Source: Limivivens faecihominis (lineage in GTDB: Bacteria > Bacillota > Clostridia > Lachnospirales > Lachnospiraceae). Taken from it: 64,000 bases of DNA. Both the position numbers and the translations under genes were made by a program. The DNA lies in the NCBI RefSeq assembly GCF_020686945.1, contig NZ_JAJEPR010000003.1, positions 62,001 through 126,000 on the forward strand, given 5' to 3'. Below, piece after piece: positions 52,255 to 60,429 of this stretch; positions within the stretch are counted from its first letter, which is position 1; every line of letters starts with the position of its first letter. The notes beneath the pieces were generated by a model. That model was not told the DNA's origin. It did no database searches and saw nothing but the letters and a program-made list of their open reading frames with translations.

Positions 52255-54239
52255 TCCTCTATCTCCTGTAAATGCTTTTTCAAAACAATCATCTGGTCAC
52301 GCAGCAGGGCGGCTTCCTCGAAGTTCAGCTCGGCAGCTGCCTGCTTCATCCGCTTCTGCACGTCTTTTACTGCTGCTTCCAGCTCTTTTCTGCTCATGGA
52401 TTCCGGATCTTTCTCCGGTTTCTTCGGTGCTTCCTCGGTCTCTTTGTAGATGCTGATGGCGTCCCGCACCGCTTTCTTGATGGTTTTCGGAGTGATGCCG
52501 TGTTCCTTATTATATGCCTCCTGAATCGCGCGGCGGCGCTTCGTCTCATCGATGGCGAGGCGCATGGAATCCGTCATATTGTCGGCGTACATGATAACAT
52601 GGCCTTCGGCATTTCGGGCCGCACGGCCAATAGTCTGCACGAGGGAGGTCTCCGAACGGAGGAAGCCTTCTTTATCCGCATCCAGAATCGCCACTAGGGA
52701 AATCTCCGGAATGTCCAGGCCTTCTCTCAGAAGGTTGATTCCCACGAGCACATCGAAGACGTTCAGACGCATATCCCGGATGATCTCCGTACGCTCCAGC
52801 GTGTCGATATCGGAATGGAGGTATTTCACCCGGATGCCGATCTCCCGCATGTAATCTGTCAGGTCTTCGGCCATGCGCTTGGTCAGCGTCGTGATCAGCA
52901 CCTTGTTTCCCTTGGCCGTCTCCTTGTTGACCTCACCCACCAGGTCATCGATCTGGCCTTCCACAGGACGGACCTCCACTTCCGGATCAAGAAGTCCTGT
53001 CGGACGGATAATCTGCTCCGCCCGGAGAAGCTCATGCTCCGCCTCATACTCTCCCGGTGTCGCAGAGACAAAGAGGATCTGGTCGATTTTGCTCTCAAAT
53101 TCTTCAAAATTCAGAGGACGGTTGTCCTTGGCTGAGGGCAGGCGGAAGCCGTAATCTACCAGTGTTGATTTTCTGGACTGGTCCCCGGCGTACATGCCGC
53201 GGATCTGAGGGATGGTCTTGTGGGACTCATCAATGATAATGAGAAAATCATCCGGAAAGAAATCCATCAGCGTGTTGGGCGGCGTTCCCGGCGCGAGGCC
53301 GGTCAGATGCCTGGAGTAGTTCTCAATGCCGGAACAGAAGCCCGTCTCCTTCATCATCTCGATATCAAAATTGGTCCGCTCCGCGATTCGCTGGGCCTCC
53401 AGAAGCTTATCCTCGCTCTTGAAATAACGAACCTGCTCTTTCAATTCTTCCTCGATGTGAACGGCTGCTTCTTTGATCTTTTCCATAGGAGTAACGTAAT
53501 GGGAAGCCGGGAAAATTGCCACATGCTCCAGCGTCCGCTTCACCGTTCCCATCAGAGGATCGATCTCCGTGATCCGGTCGATCTCATCCCCGAAAAACTC
53601 CACCCGGACCGCGGTCTCCGAAGACTCCGCTGGAAAGATCTCCAGCACATCCCCCCGCACCCGGAAAGTGCCGCGGTGGAAATCCATGTCATTTCGGTCA
53701 TAATGGATATCAATGAGCTGATGAATCACCTCATCACGGTCTTTCTCCATGCCCGGCCGGAGAGAGATCACCATCTCTTTATAGTCCACCGGGCTGCCCA
53801 GACCGTAAATGCAGGACACGCTGGAGACAATGATCACGTCTTTCCGCTCCACCAGGGCCATAGTGGCGGAGAGCCGAAGCTTATCGATCTCATCGTTGGT
53901 CGAGGCATCCTTGGCAATATAGGTATCCGAGGACGGCACATAGGCCTCCGGCTGGTAATAATCGTAGTAGGAGACAAAGTATTCCACGGCATTTTCCGGA
54001 AAAAACTCTTTAAATTCCCCGTAAAGCTGGGCCGCCAGCGTCTTATTGTGGGCGATGATCAGCGTGGGCTTATTCAGCTGCTGAATCACATTCGCCATCG
54101 TAAAGGTCTTACCCGACCCCGTGACTCCCAGAAGCGTCTCCGCCTGATTTCCCTCCCGGAAGCCCTTCACCAGCTCCGCGATGGCCGCCGGCTGATCGCC
54201 GGTGGGCTGATATTCGGAATGCAACTCAAAATGATCCAT
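52251..54239 (-). CDS. uvrB: Excinuclease ABC subunit B
   Basis: 662 residues. Walker A GVTGSGKTFTMANV is at about 39-52, the beta-hairpin region YYDYYQPEAYVPSSDTYI at about 90-109, then SF2 helicase motifs including DESHKTIPQIRGMYAGD and TLTKRMAEDL. A C-terminal UVR domain (about 625-660) binds UvrC. It is the first gene of the uvrBA pair. The upstream region has an extended -10 box and a LexA-like site. Confidence 0.98.
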   Translation of the reverse strand: MDHFELHSEYQPTGDQPAAIAELVKGFREGNQAETLLGVTGSGKTFTMANVIQQLNKPTLIIAHNKTLAAQLYGEFKEFFPENAVEYFVSYYDYYQPEAYVPSSDTYIAKDASTNDEIDKLRLSATMALVERKDVIIVSSVSCIYGLGSPVDYKEMVISLRPGMEKDRDEVIHQLIDIHYDRNDMDFHRGTFRVRGDVLEIFPAESSETAVRVEFFGDEIDRITEIDPLMGTVKRTLEHVAIFPASHYVTPMEKIKEAAVHIEEELKEQVRYFKSEDKLLEAQRIAERTNFDIEMMKETGFCSGIENYSRHLTGLAPGTPPNTLMDFFPDDFLIIIDESHKTIPQIRGMYAGDQSRKSTLVDYGFRLPSAKDNRPLNFEEFESKIDQILFVSATPGEYEAEHELLRAEQIIRPTGLLDPEVEVRPVEGQIDDLVGEVNKETAKGNKVLITTLTKRMAEDLTDYMREIGIRVKYLHSDIDTLERTEIIRDMRLNVFDVLVGINLLREGLDIPEISLVAILDADKEGFLRSETSLVQTIGRAARNAEGHVIMYADNMTDSMRLAIDETKRRRAIQEAYNKEHGITPKTIKKAVRDAISIYKETEEAPKKPEKDPESMSRKELEAAVKDVQKRMKQAAAELNFEEAALLRDQMIVLKKHLQEIEE

Positions 54240-54307
54240 GGAAACCTCCTTCTTGCACTATCTATCTCTAAGGCGGCTTCGCCGCCCGGTTTGCGCTCTG
54301 TCTTCCG

Positions 54308-54360
54308 ATTATAGCAGAAATTTTTTTAAAAGTATAGGGGTGTTTTCGAATATTTGTTCT
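54308..54360 (-). promoter_or_regulatory. uvrB promoter with a LexA/SOS-box-like site
   Basis: On the minus strand an extended -10, TGCTATAAT, has its TATAAT at 54308-54313. About 35 bp upstream, CGAATATTTGTTCT (54347-54360) matches the Gram-positive SOS box pattern GAAC-N4-GTTC with one mismatch in the left half. The uvrBA genes are known LexA targets in Bacillus, so the site is plausible. Confidence 0.5.
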
Positions 54361-54410
54361 GTTTTTTATGTCATAACATCAAAGTATTACCTTTTTCCAC
54401 CCCCATATGC

Positions 54411-54416
54411 TATAAT
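54411..54416 (+). promoter_or_regulatory. Extended -10 promoter of the tRNA-editing gene
   Basis: TATAAT at 54411-54416 is preceded by TGC (TGn extended -10). The -35 is poor. The start codon is 43 bp downstream. Confidence 0.5.
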
Positions 54417-54458
54417 CCTCTGAGACAAACGAAACTATTTTTAAGGAGTGAACTTTAC

Positions 54459-55001
54459 ATGGAATTAGTGAACGGACGGCCGGAAGATACAGCCGGGAGA
54501 CTGGAGAAAGAAATTCGGACTTATGATTTTCTGGATAGTTTGGGGGTGGCTTATCAGAGGATCGATCATGAGGCAGCCATGACGATGGAAGCCTGCGAGG
54601 AAATCGACAAGATGCTTGATGCCACGATCTGCAAGAATCTCTTTCTCTGCAACCGGCAGGAAACCAGCTTTTACCTGCTGATGATACCGGGGGATAAGAA
54701 ATTTAAGACGAAAGAGCTCTCCTCACAGATCGGCTCGGCAAGACTCTCTTTCGCAAAAGATACTTATATGGAAGAGTTTCTGGATATCACGCCGGGCTCC
54801 ATGAGCGTGCTGGGACTTATGAATGACAAGGAAAACCGGGTACAGCTCCTGATCGACGAGGACGTGCTCAGAGGAAAGTATATCGGCTGCCATCCCTGCA
54901 TCAATACCTCGAGCCTGCGGCTTCGCACGGAAGATCTGCTGCAAAAGATCATTCCGGCTATGGAACATGAACCGATCTTTGTAAAATTAGGAACACAATA
55001 G
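54459..55001 (+). CDS. YbaK/ProX-type aminoacyl-tRNA editing deacylase
   Basis: 180 residues from the ATG at 54459, set by the ribosome site TTAAGGAG. The open frame upstream to 54354 is non-homologous leader. Landmarks are YQRIDHEAAMTMEACEEIDK (about 30-49), KNLFLCNRQETSFYLLMIPGDKKF (about 55-78) and the C-terminal FLDITPGSMSVLGLMND. These are typical of the ProX/PrdX group, which removes alanine from tRNA-Pro. It is a free-standing cytoplasmic editing enzyme. A terminator follows 16 bp after the stop. Confidence 0.92.
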   Translation: MELVNGRPEDTAGRLEKEIRTYDFLDSLGVAYQRIDHEAAMTMEACEEIDKMLDATICKNLFLCNRQETSFYLLMIPGDKKFKTKELSSQIGSARLSFAKDTYMEEFLDITPGSMSVLGLMNDKENRVQLLIDEDVLRGKYIGCHPCINTSSLRLRTEDLLQKIIPAMEHEPIFVKLGTQ

Positions 55002-55017
55002 TTATATTATATAAGAA

Positions 55018-55052
55018 ACGCCAGCGCAATCTTCCGCGCTGGCGTCTTTCTC
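55018..55052. terminator. Rho-independent terminator after the tRNA-editing gene
   Basis: ACGCCAGCGC (55018-55027) and GCGCTGGCGT (55036-55045) form a perfect 10-bp stem with an 8-nt loop, followed by CTTTCTCTTATTTTT. It also lies at the 3' side of the fragment on the minus strand. Confidence 0.85.
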
Positions 55053-55322
55053 TTATTTTTTCAAAATCTTATGAATCATATTCAGCAGCTTATCCCTGCT
55101 GACCGGCTTGACCAGGTGGCCGTTCATGCCGGCCTCGTCAAAATGCTTTTCTTCCGGAGTTTTTTCCTTCGGAACGGGATTGGACAGAAGTTCCCGAAGC
55201 TGTGACATGAAGAGCGGTTTCTCACAGAAGGCGGTTACTCCGGTTTCCTTCGCTTCCCAGTCATAGAACTGGGTCGCATGGATGCTTTCTGACTCTTCCG
55301 CTGCGGCCGGAAATGAAATCAA
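55053..55322 (-). pseudogene. Internally deleted remnant of a receiver-domain (hybrid sensor/response regulator) protein
   Basis: The 89 residues join two pieces that belong far apart in hybrid histidine kinase or multi-receiver proteins: TGVTAFCEKPLFMSQLRELLSNP, the end of one receiver domain, and EAGMNGHLVKPVSRDKLLNMI, the end of a second. The phosphoacceptor Asp and all other parts of both domains are missing. The phrase FYDWEAKE suggests a further deletion near the start. The reading frame was kept, so the remnant could still be translated, but it should not signal. It overlaps the start of the next gene's stop codon region by 4 bp. Confidence 0.7.
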
Positions 55323-57682
55323 GCTGCAAGGGAAGAAACCTCTATTTTAATCTCCCAGCCCTCCAGCTCAAAGGGCCGCTGAAACTCATATTTCCACCCC
55401 TTCGGAAGCTGAAGCCGGACGACCAGCCGATGCTCATCCGGTTCGCTGCTCCAGTCCATGAAAATGGTTCCGTCCTCGGTTTCCGCCGTTCCGACGGCCC
55501 AGCGAAGGCGAGCCGGATGCGGACATATCGTCACGGTTTTCGTCAGCTGCAGCGGCTGTCCAAGACCAAGCACCTGATTCACGATCAGAGCACCGGCTTC
55601 TCCATTGAAGGCATGACAGCCGGAAAGGGCATGGACATTCTCAAAGAGGGTTCCCGAGCCGTCTCTCAGCTCCTGCAGATAGACGTCCTTCAGTTCCCGG
55701 ATCAGCTGTTCGCTTCGTCCCAGACGGGCAAGCACCTCAAAACGGATCATCATGCCGATAAACATGTTGGTCCGGCCCACATTCGGGTTCGGCCGGTATT
55801 CCGGGCATGGTCCCAGCGCATTCACAAACTGCTGGATGTAGACTTTATTCTCCAGATGAAAGCCTGACCACAACTCCAGTGCCATGCCGGCCTCCGTCTT
55901 AACACCCGTTCTGTGGAATCTGCCATTTTCCAGGACAGCAGCGTCTCCATCTGCTCCGAAAAGCGCCCCGCTGCCCGTGAGACCTTCAATGACCGTCCGC
56001 ATTTCCTGCGCCGTCTTTGCCCACTCCGGCTTCCGGTACATTTCGGCCGCACGCTCCAGGAGGCAGACCGCCAGACAGTTATTCGGCACATTGATCGGCT
56101 GCAGGTTGAACTCTTTGTTGGAAATGGACCAGTCCACGAAGGCGTTCGGCAGATTTTCAAGCAGGCCGCTCTCTCCGCGTAAGGTCAGCATTCCCTCTAT
56201 AAACCGCTCAATCCGACACGCATATTTATCGATAAACTCCCGGTCTCCGGATCTTTGATAATAATCGTAAAGCTCCGTCACCAGCCAGAAGGACCAATTG
56301 GTGATTCCCACTTCCTCCGGACTCTTGTGAACGCCGGGATAGACCTCCGGGAAAAAACTCTTCCATTTTTCATCCGGGTCTGTCAGAAGGAAGTTTTCCA
56401 GGAAGTCATGCTCCACCGTCAGATCACCGAACATCAGCCAGCTTGCCGGACCATTGAACTGGGAATCACACAGCCAGCCGCCCCGCTCCCTCTGGGGGCA
56501 ATCCATATAAATATCCAGGGTACAGAGGCGAAGGGTTCTTCTTGCCGCCTCATAAATGCGGTTCAGCTCCCCATCACTGCAGCTGAAGGAATTTTCTCTT
56601 CCGTCCGGATAGGTGTCTTCCAGCAGTCTCGGCCTGGTTACTGTGACTTTTCCCTCTGTCCGCAGTACGAATTTCACATATCTGGTCAGCTTCTGTTCAA
56701 AGGTTGTCAGGTGATAGCTGCCCGGAGCCAGATGGTAGCGGGAGCAGTAGGAATTTCCCCGGATCGCTCCATAGAGGCCCCTGTGATCCGTATTGAGCAC
56801 ATCCAGCGTACATTCTTTTTCCACAGAAATCGTAAAGTCAATGAAACCAACATCCGAAAATTCCCGCTCCCACACACAGCCCGTCGGCTGCACTCCCGGA
56901 GTGATCTCATACTCTGTCGGCGACAGGCGCTTCATTTTTCCTGAGAAAGGAACACTCTTTTCTGCCCGGATCTGATCGACAAAGTAATTTTCTTCCGGAA
57001 TGACGGAAAAATAGGTCGGATTGAACAGTTTCGCAAGGCTGAGCGGCGGATTCTCAAAGGCTTCTTTATCCACAACCTCATCATAGATTCCGGTCATTGC
57101 CTGCATGTCAAGCGGCCGGTAGGTCGGATATTTGGCATTTCTCGGAAGCCAGCCGATCTTCTCCTCCACCAGTGCCCAGGGCTCCCACTCACTTTTTCCC
57201 CGCATCCAGTCGAAGGACGTTGGCGTCAGATCATAATATTCCAGGATTCCCCGGCTATGGCTCATCGTCTCCACAAGACTTCTCCGGTACAGAAGTTCCC
57301 TATACTTCCACTCTTCCCCGCCGGTCGCCGCCAGAACCTCTCCGTCCGCATCCAGAATCTCACACAAAAACAGCCCATCTTCCATCGTGCAGTCATTGCA
57401 GTATTTTTCCGGTTTGGACAGAGCGACCACTTCCACTGCGATATCTGCCTGGCCTTTGAGCTCCGTCCGGATCTCATCCACGCGGCAGTAATGCTCCGCG
57501 GTTCTCGCCGGCCCCGAAGCCAGCATGTTTCCATCCACATACAAGCGGTAATAGGATCTTGCCGCAATGCGGAAGGTCACTTCGCCTGGCTTTTCCAGTT
57601 TCGTGTAAAAACCGGCGAACTGATTCCACTTGTTTTTCATCGTTGCTCCCCAAACCGGAAGCGCTTTCTTTACTTCAAACAT
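55319..57682 (-). CDS. Alpha-L-rhamnosidase-like glycosidase (GH78-type, six-hairpin barrel)
   Basis: 787 residues from the ATG at 57682, with a GGGAGG site 8 nt upstream. An ATG at 57712 has no such site. The N-terminal beta domains (about 1-335) include FTIAARSYYRLYVDG-like and YCSRYHLAPGSY phrases. The (alpha/alpha)6 domain (about 345-700) contains DIYMDCPQRERGGWLCDSQFN, the usual GH78 catalytic-site phrase, and a later FVDWSISNKEFNLQ. A C-terminal beta domain follows. No signal peptide is seen, so it acts inside the cell on imported rhamnosides. Close relatives with other substrates exist, so rhamnose specificity is likely but not certain. Confidence 0.85.
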   Translation of the reverse strand: MFEVKKALPVWGATMKNKWNQFAGFYTKLEKPGEVTFRIAARSYYRLYVDGNMLASGPARTAEHYCRVDEIRTELKGQADIAVEVVALSKPEKYCNDCTMEDGLFLCEILDADGEVLAATGGEEWKYRELLYRRSLVETMSHSRGILEYYDLTPTSFDWMRGKSEWEPWALVEEKIGWLPRNAKYPTYRPLDMQAMTGIYDEVVDKEAFENPPLSLAKLFNPTYFSVIPEENYFVDQIRAEKSVPFSGKMKRLSPTEYEITPGVQPTGCVWEREFSDVGFIDFTISVEKECTLDVLNTDHRGLYGAIRGNSYCSRYHLAPGSYHLTTFEQKLTRYVKFVLRTEGKVTVTRPRLLEDTYPDGRENSFSCSDGELNRIYEAARRTLRLCTLDIYMDCPQRERGGWLCDSQFNGPASWLMFGDLTVEHDFLENFLLTDPDEKWKSFFPEVYPGVHKSPEEVGITNWSFWLVTELYDYYQRSGDREFIDKYACRIERFIEGMLTLRGESGLLENLPNAFVDWSISNKEFNLQPINVPNNCLAVCLLERAAEMYRKPEWAKTAQEMRTVIEGLTGSGALFGADGDAAVLENGRFHRTGVKTEAGMALELWSGFHLENKVYIQQFVNALGPCPEYRPNPNVGRTNMFIGMMIRFEVLARLGRSEQLIRELKDVYLQELRDGSGTLFENVHALSGCHAFNGEAGALIVNQVLGLGQPLQLTKTVTICPHPARLRWAVGTAETEDGTIFMDWSSEPDEHRLVVRLQLPKGWKYEFQRPFELEGWEIKIEVSSLAA

Positions 57683-57773
57683 CCTGAGTTCCTCCCCTTC
57701 TGATCTAATCATATCACAATAGCGACAAGATGCAATCTTGCCGCCACATTTTGTGCCGCTTTAAAAAGCTTTT

Positions 57774-58082
57774 TTATTTTCCTAAAAAGGCATTTAACTG
57801 TTCCTGGTTTGCTGCGATCAGGGTGTCCATTCCGGCATCGTCAAGAGCGCTTGTGAACTCTTCATAGTATGAATCCAGATCATCCACGGTGCCATATTCC
57901 AGAGAAGAGAGGTACTGGTTCATCACGGAGGTCACGGCTGCGATTTCATTTGAGTAATCGGTCTGATCAAAGGTATAGCCCAGTGCTACGGATTTCTTTT
58001 CCAGAGCCTTTTCTGTGTATTCTTCGCTGCGCTGGTAGAAGGAATCCTCGTCCGCCACAGCGACGGACCTTTTCATAACAAT
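57774..58082 (-). pseudogene. C-terminal fragment of a sugar ABC transporter binding protein (DUF3502-like)
   Basis: About 100 residues starting inside a would-be gene and ending in VDDLDSYYEEFTSALDDAGMDTLIAANQEQLNAFLGK-type sequence. The phrases ALGYTFDQTDYSNEIAAVTSVMNQYL and GTVDDLDSYY are typical of the DUF3502 tail of extracellular sugar-binding proteins. No signal peptide, no binding domain and no own start are present. Upstream the sequence runs directly into the aldo/keto reductase stop codon (58084). It is a truncated remnant. Two sugar permease genes of the same kind of transporter lie at 62.6-64.0 kb. Confidence 0.75.
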
Positions 58083-58083
58083 C

Positions 58084-59094
58084 TTATTCTTTTTCTGTAA
58101 TCCTGCCATCCAGATCCCAGAGAGCTTCCCAGCCATGGGCGCCTTCCCAGAGGAAAACCTGGCCTTTGATGAGGCGGCAGTTTCTGTCGTCCCTGGTGAT
58201 GGCTTCCATCTCTTCTGCTGTCAGCGGATCTTCGGTGACGCAGGTGAGATTTGACTGGTACTGAGGCTCCTTGACGGAGAAGGGGATCGGTACCTGGCCC
58301 CGCTGGGCTGCCCATTTAAGACAGATGTTTGCAGGATGAACGCCATGGGCCTTCGCTGCTGCTGCCACGGAGGGGAGCTCGGAATCTGCCACGTCCTCGG
58401 CTGTGCGGTCTCTCTCCGGTCTTGACGGAGAACCCAACGGGCAGTAGCCGATGGGTAAAATGTCATGCTTCACTGCATAGTCGAAAAGCTTGGGCTGCTG
58501 GAAGGATGGATGAAGCTCCATCTCCAGAGCCGCCGGTTTGATCCGGCAGAGAGGCAGAACAGCCTCAAGCTTCGGAACGGTCATATTACTCATGCCGATG
58601 TAGCGCACCAGCCCCTGATCCACCAGCTCTTCACACTGACGCCAGGTTTTCATGAACTCTTCCACAGAGAAGGGCCTGGAATCCGGGTTTCTGGAGTCGC
58701 CGCTGCAGCCCGGTGCATGATAGTTCGGGAAGGGCCAGTGAACGAAAAAGAGGTCGATGGTCTCAAGCCCTAAATCCTTGAGGCTCTGACGGCAGGATTC
58801 TCCCACCTTCTCATGCATATCGTTCCATACCTTGGAGGTGATGAAGAGGTCTTTTCTCTCCACCACGCCCTCGTCAAAGAGGCGTTTCAGCACCTGACCG
58901 ATCTGGGCCTCGTTCTGATAAACGGCGGCGCAGTCGATGAGGCGGTAGCCAAATTTTATTGCTCCGTACACGGCCTCGGAAATCGCTTCCGGGCCGTATT
59001 TGTCAGAGCCGAAGGTACCAAGACCAACTGCAGGAATCTCCTCCCCTGTATAAAACTTCCTTTTCGGAACCTTGTTCTGATCAATTTTTTCCAT
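58084..59094 (-). CDS. Aldo/keto reductase
   Basis: 336 residues of the AKR (beta/alpha)8 fold. DCAAVYQNEAQIGQVLKRLF (about 54-73) carries the catalytic Asp and Tyr, VWNDMHEK contains the Lys/His region, and LETIDLFFVHWPFPNY (about 110-125) is typical. The C-terminal phrase VPIPFSVKEPQY follows the NADPH-binding site. It reduces a sugar or aldehyde with NADPH in the cytoplasm. It sits 20 bp after the zinc dehydrogenase on the same strand, so the two likely act on the same substrate. The substrate is not predictable. Confidence 0.92.
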   Translation of the reverse strand: MEKIDQNKVPKRKFYTGEEIPAVGLGTFGSDKYGPEAISEAVYGAIKFGYRLIDCAAVYQNEAQIGQVLKRLFDEGVVERKDLFITSKVWNDMHEKVGESCRQSLKDLGLETIDLFFVHWPFPNYHAPGCSGDSRNPDSRPFSVEEFMKTWRQCEELVDQGLVRYIGMSNMTVPKLEAVLPLCRIKPAALEMELHPSFQQPKLFDYAVKHDILPIGYCPLGSPSRPERDRTAEDVADSELPSVAAAAKAHGVHPANICLKWAAQRGQVPIPFSVKEPQYQSNLTCVTEDPLTAEEMEAITRDDRNCRLIKGQVFLWEGAHGWEALWDLDGRITEKE

Positions 59095-59114
59095 TATTAT
59101 CTGTCTCCTTCTGT

Positions 59115-60176
59115 TCAGTCGTTGAATACAACGGCCACTTTACCGCATTTTCCGCCGGCCATAAGGCTGTAAGCCTCTCCTGCTTTCTCCAGCGGGAACT
59201 CATGGGTGATGAGGTCTTCCGGATGAATGTTCCAGCGAACGAGACGCTCCACGAGCTCTTCCATTCTCCAGAGAGATGTTACCCAGGAACCGTAAATGGT
59301 CTTCTGGCCATGAATGATATCCGGGCTCGGATTGAAGGTGCAGGTGCCGCCCTCGCCGACGAAAGCGATCTTGCCCCACTCTCTGGTAGCACGGATGGCC
59401 AGCTGTCTTCCCGGATCACTTGCGGAAGCATCGATGGCTCTCTCCACACCTTTGCCGCCGGTGGCTGCGAGGATCTGATCCAGAGCGTCAGGACCTGGTT
59501 TTACGACAAGGTCTGCCAGCCCCAGTTTTTTCGCCAGATCGATGCGGTAATCGTTCATCTCCACACCGATAAGCTTGTTTGCTCCCATGGCTTTTGCCAG
59601 CATCAGGGCTGCCAGGCCGACGGGGCCAAGGCCGGTGACAAGAACGGCGTCGTTTCCGCAGATACCGATCTTCTCGATAGCCTCATAAACGGTTCCGAAA
59701 CCGCAGGCTACCTGTGCGCCGTCTTTGTAGGAAAGCTCGTCCGGAAGGGCAATGAGATCCTTCTCATCTGCCAGAATGTAAGGAGCCATACCGCCGTTTC
59801 TCTGCCAGCCGTAAGCCTGACGGAATTTGCTTTTACAGGAAATGTAATAACCTCTCCGGCAGTCATTGCAGACGCCGCAGCCTGAAATATGATAAACGAT
59901 GACGCGGTCGCCTTTTTTGAAGCGTTTCAGGCCTTCGCCCTCTTCCACGATCTGTCCGCAGGGTTCGTGACCTGCTACCATTCCGGGGATATACCCCTCC
60001 GGTCCTTTTCCGGTATGCTCCCTGTAAATGCAGCGGATATCGCTTCCGCAGATGGTTGTTGCCTTTGTTTTGATCAGTACCTGACCGTAACCCGGCTTCG
60101 GAATCTCGAAATCTTTTATCTCCACCGTGGAATTTCCCGGAAGGATCGCACCCTTCATCAACATTTTAACCGCCAT
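59115..60176 (-). CDS. Zinc-dependent medium-chain alcohol (sugar polyol) dehydrogenase
   Basis: 353 residues of the MDR family. The catalytic zinc ligands are in TTICGSDIR and GHEPCG (about 38-46 and 69-74). Structural zinc cysteines form CGVCNDCRRGYYISC (about 101-115). The NAD(P)-binding motif is GLGPVGLAA (about 180-188). It oxidises or reduces a secondary alcohol or polyol in the cytoplasm. It is the first gene of the divergent unit beside the AraC regulator, with a -10 TATACT box but a poor -35, which fits activator control. Confidence 0.92.
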   Translation of the reverse strand: MAVKMLMKGAILPGNSTVEIKDFEIPKPGYGQVLIKTKATTICGSDIRCIYREHTGKGPEGYIPGMVAGHEPCGQIVEEGEGLKRFKKGDRVIVYHISGCGVCNDCRRGYYISCKSKFRQAYGWQRNGGMAPYILADEKDLIALPDELSYKDGAQVACGFGTVYEAIEKIGICGNDAVLVTGLGPVGLAALMLAKAMGANKLIGVEMNDYRIDLAKKLGLADLVVKPGPDALDQILAATGGKGVERAIDASASDPGRQLAIRATREWGKIAFVGEGGTCTFNPSPDIIHGQKTIYGSWVTSLWRMEELVERLVRWNIHPEDLITHEFPLEKAGEAYSLMAGGKCGKVAVVFND

Positions 60177-60233
60177 ACTTCCATACCTCTCTTTCTGTAT
60201 TTTTCACAGTTTACAAGCTCTTTTGATACTTTC

Positions 60234-60239
60234 AGTATA
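60234..60239 (-). promoter_or_regulatory. Putative activator-dependent -10 box of the dehydrogenase/reductase operon
   Basis: On the minus strand, TATACT (60234-60239) lies about 60 bp before the start codon. No good -35 is seen at 16-18 bp, a pattern common where an AraC-type activator is needed. The AraC gene is divergent from it. Confidence 0.4.
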
Positions 60240-60335
60240 GCGTTTTCACCAAAAATTACCAGATGGAAACCTGTCCTTTTTGTATCAGAAATGTCGTGTT
60301 TTTGAAGGTATTTTGTGGTAAAATCTAAAGTAACT

Positions 60336-60397
60336 GTACAGTGAAAACCAAGGAAGTGACACTTTCCTTTGTCTGATTTCCATCTGCTGCCTTGTCA
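60336..60397 (+). repeat. Truncated second copy of the TIR element (one half)
   Basis: GTACAGTGAA at the start equals the terminal repeat of the 45.13-45.29 kb element. After a diverged stretch, TTGTCTGATTT and CATCTGCTG with a TTGTC follow in the same order and spacing as the element's right half. The other half is absent. It lies about 30 bp ahead of the AraC gene start, in its leader. Confidence 0.6.
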
Positions 60398-60429
60398 TTG
60401 ACCAGCGGATTGGAAAGGAGAAAACTTTT

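Noticed and set aside
54354..54458. 35-residue N-terminal extension of the tRNA-editing protein
   Set aside because: It contains the -10 promoter box of the gene, and a proper ribosome site stands just before the ATG at 54459.
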